Shown: positions 48,064 through 54,573 of the stretch, piece after piece
How positions within the stretch are numbered: the first letter of the stretch is position 1
How the letters are laid out: every line of letters starts with the position of its first letter
DNA from: Bradyrhizobium centrolobii
GTDB lineage: Bacteria > Pseudomonadota > Alphaproteobacteria > Rhizobiales > Xanthobacteraceae
Assembly (NCBI RefSeq): GCF_001641635.1
Contig: NZ_LUUB01000092.1
Location: 1 to 56,009 of the forward strand
Reading direction: 5' to 3'
Length of the DNA stretch: 56,009 bases
Notes under the pieces: model-generated
Seen by the model: only the letters and a program-made list of their open reading frames with translations
Databases searched by the model: none
What the model was told of the DNA's origin: nothing
Made by a program: the position numbers and the translations under genes

Positions 48064-49614
48064 ATGAACGATCCCGTCAATTTCGACATCCCCAAGTCTC
48101 GCACCATTCTCCGGCCGCGCCGGCTCGCGCTGCTCGGTACCGTGGCCGCGCTCGGCGTCGCCGTGCTGGTCTCCGCTCCCGGCTCTTCGCCCTTCCATGC
48201 GGCCTCCCTGATTGCCCCGGCTCAGGCCGCGGAAACGGCTGCGACGCCGTCCGGCTTCGCCGATCTCGTTTCCAAGGTGAAGCCCGCGGTGATCTCGGTG
48301 CGCGTGAAGATCGACCAGGACAACGACAAGAACGCGATGCTGCAGCAGGACCGGATGCAGTCCGATGAGGATTCGCCGTTCGACCAGTTCTCGCGGCAGT
48401 TCGGCTTCCGCTTGCCCAATGGCATGCCCAACGGAATGAACGGCATGCCGCGCCAGCGCCACCAGATGGTCACGGGCGAGGGCTCCGGCTTCTTCATTTC
48501 AGCTGACGGTTACGCGGTGACCAACAACCACGTCGTCGACCACGCCGAGTCCGTGCAGGTGACGACCGACGACGGCACGATCTACACCGCGAAGGTGGTC
48601 GGCACCGATCCGAAGACCGATCTGGCGCTGATCAAGGTCGAGGGCAAGAAGGACTTCCCGTTCGTCAAATTCTCCGACCAGAAGCCGCGGATCGGCGACT
48701 GGGTGGTCGCGGTCGGCAATCCCTTCGGCCTCGGTGGCACCGTGACCGCCGGCATCGTCTCGGCAAGCGGCCGTGACATCGGCAACGGCCCCTATGACGA
48801 TTTCATCCAGATCGACGCCCCCATCAACAAGGGCAATTCCGGCGGTCCGGCCTTCGACATGAACGGCAACGTGATCGGCGTGAACACCGCGATCTTCTCG
48901 CCCTCGGGCGGCTCGGTCGGCATCGGCTTCGACATTCCGGCGGCGACCGCCAAGCTCGTCGTCGCGCAGCTGAAGGACAAGGGTGCGGTTACCCGCGGCT
49001 GGCTCGGCGTGCAGGTGCAGCCCGTGACCTCCGACATCGCCGACAGCCTCGGCCTGAAGGAGGCGAGGGGCGCGATCGTCGACAATCCGCAGGACGGCAG
49101 CCCCGCGGCCAAGGCCGGCATCGAGGCGGGCGATGTCATCACCGCCGTCAACGGCACCGCGGTCAAGGATTCCCGTGACCTCGCCCGTACCATCGGCACG
49201 ATGGCACCCGGCAGCTCGGTGAAGCTCGACGTCTGGCACAAGGGCGAGAGCAAGACCGTGCCCCTCGCGCTCGGCGAGGTGCCGAACGAGCGGCAGGCCA
49301 AGGCCACCACTGACGGCAAGGTGCAGCCGGACGCCGGCACGCCGCGCCTGGGCCTCAGTCTGGCGCCGGCCGGCGAGGTAAAGGGTGCAGGCCAGAAGGG
49401 CGTCGTCGTCACCGAGGTCGACCCGCAGGGGCCGGCTGCCCAGCGCGGCATCCAGACCGGCGACGTCATCCTCAATGTCGGCGGCAAGGCCGTCGCCAAT
49501 GTCGGCGACGTCCGCTCGGAGCTGATGCAGGCGAAGTCGTCCGGCAAGCGCAGCGTGCTGTTGCAGGTGAAGAGCGCCGACGCCACCCGGTTCGTCGCCG
49601 TGCCGCTCGCCTGA
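48064..49614 (+). CDS. degP: DegP/Do-family periplasmic serine protease
   Basis: A 516-aa envelope protease/chaperone. An N-terminal signal anchor ('LALLGTVAALGVAVLVSA', residues about 21-38) is followed by the trypsin-like domain with His156 ('TNNHVVDHAE'), Asp186 ('DPKTDLALIKV') and Ser259 ('INKGNSGGPAF'). Two PDZ domains follow ('GWLGVQVQPVTSDIADSLGL', and a second near 'VVVTEVDPQGPAAQRGIQTG'). The LA loop is Met/Asn/Gly-rich. ATG 48064 has no clear ribosome site; an in-frame start at 48010 would spoil the signal sequence. It is followed by a strong terminator. Confidence 0.93.
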   Translation: MNDPVNFDIPKSRTILRPRRLALLGTVAALGVAVLVSAPGSSPFHAASLIAPAQAAETAATPSGFADLVSKVKPAVISVRVKIDQDNDKNAMLQQDRMQSDEDSPFDQFSRQFGFRLPNGMPNGMNGMPRQRHQMVTGEGSGFFISADGYAVTNNHVVDHAESVQVTTDDGTIYTAKVVGTDPKTDLALIKVEGKKDFPFVKFSDQKPRIGDWVVAVGNPFGLGGTVTAGIVSASGRDIGNGPYDDFIQIDAPINKGNSGGPAFDMNGNVIGVNTAIFSPSGGSVGIGFDIPAATAKLVVAQLKDKGAVTRGWLGVQVQPVTSDIADSLGLKEARGAIVDNPQDGSPAAKAGIEAGDVITAVNGTAVKDSRDLARTIGTMAPGSSVKLDVWHKGESKTVPLALGEVPNERQAKATTDGKVQPDAGTPRLGLSLAPAGEVKGAGQKGVVVTEVDPQGPAAQRGIQTGDVILNVGGKAVANVGDVRSELMQAKSSGKRSVLLQVKSADATRFVAVPLA

Positions 49615-49639
49615 GCCAAGGCAATCGCGCGCAAAAAAG

Positions 49640-49666
49640 AAGAGGCGGCCGAGCGGCCGCCTCTTT
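49640..49666 (+). terminator. Intrinsic terminator after degP
   Basis: Perfect stem AGAGGCGGCC/GGCCGCCTCT (49641-49650 and 49655-49664) with tetraloop GAGC. It is flanked by an A-run on the left and TTTC on the right, so it may work for both converging genes. Confidence 0.85.
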
Positions 49667-49684
49667 CGTGTCTTTGCTGGCTTG

Positions 49685-49968
49685 CTAACAGGCGTGTCGC
49701 AGGCCGTCCGCGCCGATATAGGTCATGCCGGGCTCGCAGACGAACCCGCCGCGGAAGGGAGCCGTCACGATTGCGCCAGCCGTTCCGATAGCCCCGCCGA
49801 CCACACCAGCGGCGACCTCGCCGGGCCAGAAGCCCGGGCTCTCATGGTAGTAGACGTGTCCGTGATGATGCCTCACGCTCGTGAGCGCGCGATCGGATCC
49901 TGCGCCAGGGCGGGCGCTGCCATTGCGGTGGTGAGGACTGCGGCTGCGACTATTCGTTTCCAGTTCAT
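49685..49968 (-). pseudogene. Frameshifted small secreted protein
   Basis: From ATG 49968 (ribosome site GGAGA) the frame encodes a clean signal peptide, 'MNWKRIVAAAVLTTAMAAP' followed by 'ALAQ', then stops at 49873. The next frame continues without a break as 'HHHGHVYYHESPGFWPGEVA', a Gly/Ala-rich membrane-like stretch and 'FVCEPGMTYIGADGLRHAC', ending at 49685. One indel between about 49876 and 49925 would rejoin them into a 93-94 aa exported protein. It is either a real pseudogene or a base-call error. Confidence 0.7.
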
Positions 49969-50312
49969 GTGCTGTCTCCGTTGTCTTCACGGGAGAGCAA
50001 CGGCTGCCGCAGGCAAGCGTTTCCGGGACGGTGCGGGTTTCTTCGCGAAATCCTTGATGGGGATCCGATGCGGCGTGACGGCCCTGACTAGGAGGGGTCG
50101 CCGCTCCATTTGCGGGGACAAGCCGGCTCCGGCCGATAACATTCGCGTTAACGAAACCCGTCAGGACAGGGTTCCGCCCAAAACCCAACGTTCACTTGCT
50201 GCATGATGCGAGTTGCTGATCGCGGCTTGCTGGCGCACGATGGTTCTCCGGCGGAGCTTCGATCAAACTGCCGCTTTGTGGAACCTGACGTCTGCATGGA
50301 TCGGTGCCGACG
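49969..50312. other. Intergenic region, no gene seen
   Basis: About 345 bases between divergent genes. A degenerate EcfG-like element for the leftward pseudogene, GGAAA-N17-CGTT on the minus strand (50024-49999), is the only signal I found. Confidence 0.4.
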
Positions 50313-50675
50313 ATGGATCGATTGAGGGTCTTGGGCAGGGGCGCGCTGCTGGTCGCGCTATTGGTGTTGAGCGCCCACGGCGCGATGGGGCGCGACGACG
50401 GGCGCTACACCGATTCTCCGCTCAAATCGTGGTTCGACAGTTTGCGCAGCCATCTTGGCCCGTGCTGCTCGGATGCGGACGGCGTTGCCGTTGCCGATCC
50501 CGACTGGGAATCCCACCACGGGCACTATCGGGTGCGTCTCGAGGGGCAATGGGTCGAGGTGCCCGACGAGGCCGTCATCACCGAGCCGAACCGCGCCGGC
50601 CGTACCATGGTATGGCCGGTCAAGACTGCATTCGGCATTTCGATTCGCTGCTTCATGCCGGGTAGCATGATCTGA
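50313..50675 (+). CDS. Small exported protein with CC motif
   Basis: A 120-aa protein. Signal peptide ('LRVLGRGALLVALLVLSAHG', then 'AMG'), then 'SWFDSLRSHLGPCCSDADG', 'HYRVRLEGQWVEVPDEAVI' and 'EPNRAGRTMVWPVKTAFG', with a final Cys in 'IRCFMPGSMI'. The paired Cys and single distal Cys suggest disulfide or metal binding in the periplasm. I know no named family. The start is uncertain (ATG 50313 or GTG 50304), and the ribosome site is weak. Confidence 0.7.
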   Translation: MDRLRVLGRGALLVALLVLSAHGAMGRDDGRYTDSPLKSWFDSLRSHLGPCCSDADGVAVADPDWESHHGHYRVRLEGQWVEVPDEAVITEPNRAGRTMVWPVKTAFGISIRCFMPGSMI

Positions 50676-50730
50676 GGGAGGCGATCTCCGGCGGCGCGCG
50701 CCGCCTGTGCGCGCCTCGCCGAACATCGTT

Positions 50731-50982
50731 CTAGCGTGAGCGCTTCTTCTTCGACGTCTTCCTCTTCTTCGACGTCTTCCTCGTGGTCTTCTTCGGGACC
50801 TTCTTGCCCTTCTTGCGCGCCTTCGACAGTCCGATCGCGATCGCCTGCTTGCGGCTCTTCACCCGTCCGCCACGACCGCCGCGGCCACTCTTCGCCGTGC
50901 CCTTCTTGTAGCGCCGCATCTCGCTTGCGACGTCGCTACCGGAGCTGCGCGAATAGCGCCGCTTCTTTGCTTTACGTGCCAT
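50731..50982 (-). CDS. DUF6496-like, histone-H1-like basic protein
   Basis: An 83-aa, extremely basic protein. 'RRYSRSSGSDVASEMRRYKK' and 'RKQAIAIGLSKARKKGKKVP' form the DUF6496-like core. A C-terminal tail of Lys/Thr/Arg repeats resembles the H1-like KTSKK tails of bacterial nucleoid proteins. DNA or RNA binding is likely by composition. AAGGAGAACATTC precedes ATG 50982. A consensus EcfG promoter (51008-51032) lies directly upstream, implying expression in general stress. Confidence 0.8.
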   Translation of the reverse strand: MARKAKKRRYSRSSGSDVASEMRRYKKGTAKSGRGGRGGRVKSRKQAIAIGLSKARKKGKKVPKKTTRKTSKKRKTSKKKRSR

Positions 50983-51007
50983 GAATGTTCTCCTTGGGCC
51001 GAAGGAG

Positions 51008-51032
51008 AACGGTTCCATACGGGCATGGTTCC
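51008..51032 (-). promoter_or_regulatory. Consensus EcfG promoter of the DUF6496-like gene
   Basis: On the minus strand: GGAAC (51032-51028), 16 bases, CGTT (51011-51008). An exact consensus match. The transcript would begin about 18 bases before ATG 50982. A second GGAAC overlaps inside the spacer. Confidence 0.75.
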
Positions 51033-51066
51033 GCACGGGCGCGAAGCGCCGACGACAGCTCGCGGT

Positions 51067-51261
51067 TTAGAAGGAATTCGCCAGCTCGATCTCCGCCTCC
51101 AACGCCTGGATGCGCCGCGCCGCCTCGGCAAAGGACAGGTCGCGCGCATATTGCGCGGGCTGGTAGGCCTCCTCGCTCAGCCGCTTCAGCTTGAATCCCT
51201 GGGCTCTCGTCATCTGCTCCGTCAGCAAGACATGAGCGTTGTATTTACCTTGAACCTGCAT
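51067..51261 (-). CDS. DUF3072-like small protein
   Basis: A 64-aa protein: 'LLTEQMTRAQGFKLKRLSEE' followed by 'DLSFAEAARRIQALEAEIEL'. This is the pattern of DUF3072, a short helical family in which a 'MT..Q...L..L..E' segment precedes a SAP-like helix pair. Function unknown. GGAGAACGGGC precedes ATG 51261. It is divergent from the coiled-coil gene at 51323 across a 61-base AT-rich gap. Confidence 0.75.
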   Translation of the reverse strand: MQVQGKYNAHVLLTEQMTRAQGFKLKRLSEEAYQPAQYARDLSFAEAARRIQALEAEIELANSF

Positions 51262-51288
51262 GCCCGTTCTCCATCCTGAAATCGTGAC

Positions 51289-51317
51289 TTGACTATATGT
51301 TCTTATTTTGTTCTAAT
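51289..51317 (+). promoter_or_regulatory. Sigma70-type promoter giving a probable leaderless transcript
   Basis: -35 TTGACT (51289-51294), 17-base spacer, -10 TCTAAT (51312-51317), each 5 of 6 to consensus. Initiation 6 bases downstream falls on the A of ATG 51323. No ribosome site exists between the -10 and the ATG. Confidence 0.6.
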
Positions 51318-51322
51318 AAACC

Positions 51323-51598
51323 ATGGACAACAGAATTAATGAAATTCGACGCAAAATCAGTGCCTTGCGGCGGGAGATGGCCGATGTCGAGGCGTCCGTT
51401 CGCGACCTCCTCAACCGCGATCGCGACTGCACCGAACCGGCGCTCGAGCAGATCGGCCTGCGGAGCAAAATCAACGTCTTGATCAGCGAATGGAAGGCCG
51501 CCGGTGGCGGGGATGTTTTGCCCGATATCGCCGACCGGATGCGTCTTCGTTCAGTGAAGAAGGACGGCAAACCGGCGCGCGCGATCGCGCGCCGCTGA
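51323..51598 (+). CDS. Small coiled-coil protein
   Basis: A 91-aa protein. An N-terminal coiled coil ('INEIRRKISALRREMADVEA', 'SVRDLLNRDRDCTEPALEQI') is followed by 'INVLISEWKAAGGGD' and a basic tail. It is the first of three short genes on this strand and resembles the next one in its early heptads. Translation probably starts at the 5' end of a leaderless message. Function unknown. Confidence 0.7.
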   Translation: MDNRINEIRRKISALRREMADVEASVRDLLNRDRDCTEPALEQIGLRSKINVLISEWKAAGGGDVLPDIADRMRLRSVKKDGKPARAIARR

Positions 51599-51616
51599 GA
51601 CTATTGGAGGCGCGCG

Positions 51617-51826
51617 GTGGACGAAGACCCGGACGCGTACGGGATTCTGAAGCTGCGCGCCGAAATTCTCGAACTGGGCTCCGCGATCAGGCAATTGCAG
51701 CGCGAGGGCCTGGATGACGCTGCGGCCCAGCTCCTGATCTCGCGCAAGCGGGCCCAGCTCGATCATCTCGTGAAGGCAAATTGCGCGGGCGATCAGCTTA
51801 ACATCCCTGACATCCGACGCAGCTAA
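51617..51826 (+). CDS. Small coiled-coil protein
   Basis: A 69-aa acidic-then-basic helical protein ('ILKLRAEILELGSAIRQLQR', 'AAQLLISRKRAQLDHLVK'). The start is GTG 51617 with TTGGAGG 6 nt upstream. It is 18 bases downstream of the previous coiled-coil gene, so likely in the same operon. No family recognised. Confidence 0.65.
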   Translation: MDEDPDAYGILKLRAEILELGSAIRQLQREGLDDAAAQLLISRKRAQLDHLVKANCAGDQLNIPDIRRS

Positions 51827-51861
51827 AGCGTGCGCGCAACGCGACACGCCGGAGACCGTCG

Positions 51862-52062
51862 ATGCCGGATGCCGACATGACCGCCTTGCTGCGCATGGTG
51901 CTTGATGATGTCTGCGCGGACGTTCCCGCGTCCGAGACCGCTATCCGCCAGCGCGTTGCCGCGAGATTGCGTGAAGCCGCGCGAAGGAAGGATTGCTCCC
52001 TCGCGGATTTGAAGCAGGCCGGGCGGGATGCGCTGAGCCATGCGCCGACGATGTGGCCTTAG
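51862..52062 (+). CDS. Small hypothetical helical protein
   Basis: A 66-aa protein: 'LLRMVLDDVCADVPASETAI', 'RQRVAARLREAARRKDCSLA', then 'DLKQAGRDALSHAPTMWP'. GGAGACCGTCG precedes ATG 51862. It is third in a run of small genes and is followed by a strong hairpin terminator. Function unknown. Confidence 0.65.
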   Translation: MPDADMTALLRMVLDDVCADVPASETAIRQRVAARLREAARRKDCSLADLKQAGRDALSHAPTMWP

Positions 52063-52091
52063 AAGGAGTGCCGCTCGAATATCAGATCAAA

Positions 52092-52117
52092 AAAGGCCCC
52101 GCGCTCGCGGGGCCTTT
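52092..52117. terminator. Bidirectional intrinsic terminator
   Basis: Perfect 11-bp stem AAAGGCCCCGC/GCGGGGCCTTT with loop GCTC, preceded by an A-run and ending in TTT. It lies between converging genes and can serve both. Confidence 0.88.
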
Positions 52118-52135
52118 GCATGAGGCGTGGGCCGC

Positions 52136-52354
52136 CTATTTGCTCATGCTGCCGCCCTGGTTCGTTCCGGGTCCGGCATTGCCCTGGTTGGACGGATTGG
52201 CGGTGCCGCTGGATTTCGTGTTGGCGCCCGTGGTCTGTGAGGACGTGGTCGAAGACTCGTGCTTCGCCTTGTGCGACTTGGCCTGCACGGCGAACGGCGT
52301 GGCGGCGAGGCCGGTTGCCAACATCACGGCGAGAGCGAGCTTGGTTGTCTTCAT
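52136..52354 (-). CDS. Small secreted Ser/Thr/Gly-rich protein
   Basis: A 72-aa exported protein. Signal peptide 'KTTKLALAVMLATGLAATPF' with cleavage near 'AVQA', then a Lys/His segment and a low-complexity, Ser/Thr/Asn/Gly-rich tail ('SSTTSSQTTGANTKSSGTAN'). Mature length is about 47 residues, probably unstructured. AGGGA lies upstream of ATG 52354. A near-consensus EcfG promoter (52393-52417) precedes it. Confidence 0.78.
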   Translation of the reverse strand: MKTTKLALAVMLATGLAATPFAVQAKSHKAKHESSTTSSQTTGANTKSSGTANPSNQGNAGPGTNQGGSMSK

Positions 52355-52392
52355 GCGAGGGAACTCCCTGAGTTAGATTGACGCAGACAGCC

Positions 52393-52417
52393 AACCGCCA
52401 CTCCCGGCAGGAGTTCC
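52393..52417 (-). promoter_or_regulatory. Near-consensus EcfG promoter
   Basis: On the minus strand: GGAAC (52417-52413), 16 bases, GGTT (52396-52393), one base from CGTT. It is placed about 39 bases before ATG 52354. Confidence 0.5.
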
Positions 52418-52449
52418 GCGCAAAGCGCGCCGCAGCCTTCACGTGGGCT

Positions 52450-52707
52450 TCAAAATTCCTTGTCCTCAACGAGGATGAACACGGCCCCCGTCAGTGCGGC
52501 GCCGATTGCGAACGTCGTCACGAGTGTGACGACGAAAACGAAGATGGCGGGACTTCCGCCGTTATTGAGCAGCGTGGCGACGGCAGGGTTGACCAGCATG
52601 AGGACCAGGCCGAAGAGAAGCCCCAGCGCTGCGCCCATCATCGCATGCGTCATCACCTTGATGGCACCGGTGCGGGAAATCAGGCCGGACGGCTTTTTCG
52701 TGCGCAT
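52450..52707 (-). CDS. Small two-helix membrane protein
   Basis: An 85-aa protein with two hydrophobic segments ('MMGAALGLLFGLVLMLVNPA' and 'FVFVVTLVTTFAIGAALTGA') joined by a short polar loop, with a basic N-terminus. Function unknown. ATG 52707 is preceded by GGGGGCGG. A consensus EcfG promoter lies at 52736-52760, placing it in the stress group. Confidence 0.75.
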   Translation of the reverse strand: MRTKKPSGLISRTGAIKVMTHAMMGAALGLLFGLVLMLVNPAVATLLNNGGSPAIFVFVVTLVTTFAIGAALTGAVFILVEDKEF

Positions 52708-52735
52708 GGAACCGCCCCCATGTACTCCATGAAAA

Positions 52736-52760
52736 AACGCGGCGGATGATCGCGGGTTCC
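52736..52760 (-). promoter_or_regulatory. Consensus EcfG promoter
   Basis: On the minus strand: GGAAC (52760-52756), 16 bases, CGTT (52739-52736). An exact match, 29 bases upstream of ATG 52707. Confidence 0.75.
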
Positions 52761-52851
52761 CCACTCATGAACGAATTGTCACGCCAGGCTTCATCCGGCG
52801 TTCATGCCGGGCTTGCGAGGATGACCGCGACAAGGAAAGGGACATGTAATC

Positions 52852-53073
52852 ATGGGAAAGGTGGTCTTTCTGTATCGCTCGCTGGCCTATCGCAACGCGG
52901 CCGCCGAAATGCTGCGCAAGGCGCGCAAGCTGCCGCGCGGCGCGGACCGAAGTGCGGCCCGCCGTTACGCGATGGCGTTGCGCGATCTCGCACAAACGGA
53001 AGCCTGGCTGGAAGGACGCGTCGCCGACGAAGCGCAGCCGGTGCAGCGAATGAAGACGGCTGCCCTGCGCTAA
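52852..53073 (+). CDS. Small basic helical protein
   Basis: A 73-aa Arg/Ala-rich protein ('LYRSLAYRNAAAEMLRKARK', 'RRYAMALRDLAQTEAWLEGR'). Function unknown. AAGGAAAGGG lies somewhat far upstream of ATG 52852. It converges with the kinase gene and overlaps its end by 4 bases (53070-53073). Confidence 0.65.
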   Translation: MGKVVFLYRSLAYRNAAAEMLRKARKLPRGADRSAARRYAMALRDLAQTEAWLEGRVADEAQPVQRMKTAALR

Positions 53074-54560
53074 CCCGACGCCCGTTGAAGTGCCCCGGAG
53101 GCGGCCGCGTCGAATTTAGCTGATGCGCTCGACGTCGGGGTCCTCCGCGTCAACGGCACCTCCAGCCGGCACAACAGGCCCTCAGCACGCCAGTCGAACC
53201 GTGCTTGCCCGCCGAGCTGGGATTCGACGCTGGCCAGCAGGCTTCTCGTGCCGAAGCCGCGAGATTTCGGCGTCCTGACCAGCGGGCCGCCGGATTCCTC
53301 CCATGTCAGCGTAAGGACGTCGTTCTCGACCTGCCAGCCGATTGCGAGCCGTCCTGACCGCGTCGAGAGCGCGCCATACTTCGCCGAATTGGTGAATAGC
53401 TCGTGCAGCGCCAGCGCCAGCGTCTGCGCCGTGGCCGGCAGCAACTGAACCTCGGGGCCCGCGAGCTTGATCTGTCCGCCAAGCGAATAGGGCGCAAGCT
53501 CCTCGTCGATCAGCTTGGAGAGCTCGGCGCCCTGCCAGCTCGACAGCGACAGGATGGTATGCACGCGCGCCAGCGCGTTGATGCGCCCCTCAACGGCGTT
53601 GACATAGGTCTTGACGCTGTCGGCGCGGGTGAGGCGTACGATCGATTGCGCCAGCGCCAGCGCATTCTTGGCGCGATGGTCGACTTCCCGCGCCAGCAGA
53701 TTCTGCCGCTCTTCGGCGCGCTTGCGCTCGGTGATGTCGACGGTGACGCCGCTCACCCGAACCACGCGACCGCTTCCGTCCACCGTTGCGGCCGCCGTGC
53801 CGACGCACCAGCGCACCTCGCCGTCGGGCCGGCTGATGCGGAACTCTCCCTCATAGGCCCGCGCGCCGGTATTGAACGCGGTGATCGCCTGGCGGAACTG
53901 GTCGACGTCATCGGGGTGCAGCAAGGCCTGGATGTTCGCCGACGTGACGTTGAAGGTGTCCGGCATCACGCCGAAGATGCGGTACTGGCCTTCGTCCCAC
54001 ATCCAGTCGCCGTTGATCCAGTCCCAGTCCCAGGATCCCATCTTGCCGGCAGCAATCGCCATGCTGCGCCGCTCTTCACTCTCGCGCAGCTTCGTCGTGG
54101 AGTTTTCCAGCTCGGCCGTGCGGGCACGCACGCGGTCCTCGAGCTCCTGGTTCAGCCGTTCGAGCTCGCGCGTCTTGCGGTAGAGCTCGGCAAACACCTT
54201 GATCTTCGCGCGCAGCACTTCCGGCACGACCGGCACCGGCACGTAGTCGACCGCGCCCATCTCGTAGCCGCGCAGGCGGTCAATGTCGGAGACCTGGATC
54301 GCCGAGATGAAGATCATCGCGGTCTTCTGGAAGCGCGGATGTTCCCGGATCATCGCGGCGAGCTCGAAGCCGTCGAGCTCGGGCATGCAGACGTCGACCA
54401 GGATCACCGCGACCTCGGTCTTCAGCAGGACCTCCAGCGCCTCGCGGCCGGAGGAGGCGATCACAAGGTTTTCGCCGAGATCCTTCAGGATCACCTCATA
54501 GGCGAGCAGCTTGGCCGGCTGATCGTCGACGAGGAGGATGTTGACCTTTTCGTGGTCCAT
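53070..54560 (-). CDS. Receiver-PAS-HWE-type histidine kinase
   Basis: A 496-aa cytoplasmic signalling protein. An N-terminal receiver (Asp12/13, phosphoacceptor Asp56 in 'VILVDVCMPELDGFE') is followed by a coiled-coil linker (about 140-175), a PAS domain (about 175-285, closing 'VTVDITERKRAEE') and an HWE/HisKA_2 kinase ('LAREVDHRAKNALALAQSIV', phospho-His in DHRAKN; ATPase Asn in 'LALALHELFTNSAKYGAL'). The conserved receiver Lys is Val here ('VDYVPVPVVPEVL'). The start at ATG 54560 avoids overlap with the upstream gene and has GTGGGA nearby. It probably works with the hybrid kinase 13 bases upstream. Confidence 0.9.
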   Translation of the reverse strand: MDHEKVNILLVDDQPAKLLAYEVILKDLGENLVIASSGREALEVLLKTEVAVILVDVCMPELDGFELAAMIREHPRFQKTAMIFISAIQVSDIDRLRGYEMGAVDYVPVPVVPEVLRAKIKVFAELYRKTRELERLNQELEDRVRARTAELENSTTKLRESEERRSMAIAAGKMGSWDWDWINGDWMWDEGQYRIFGVMPDTFNVTSANIQALLHPDDVDQFRQAITAFNTGARAYEGEFRISRPDGEVRWCVGTAAATVDGSGRVVRVSGVTVDITERKRAEERQNLLAREVDHRAKNALALAQSIVRLTRADSVKTYVNAVEGRINALARVHTILSLSSWQGAELSKLIDEELAPYSLGGQIKLAGPEVQLLPATAQTLALALHELFTNSAKYGALSTRSGRLAIGWQVENDVLTLTWEESGGPLVRTPKSRGFGTRSLLASVESQLGGQARFDWRAEGLLCRLEVPLTRRTPTSSASAKFDAAASGALQRASG

Positions 54561-54573
54561 TCGCGGATCCCAC

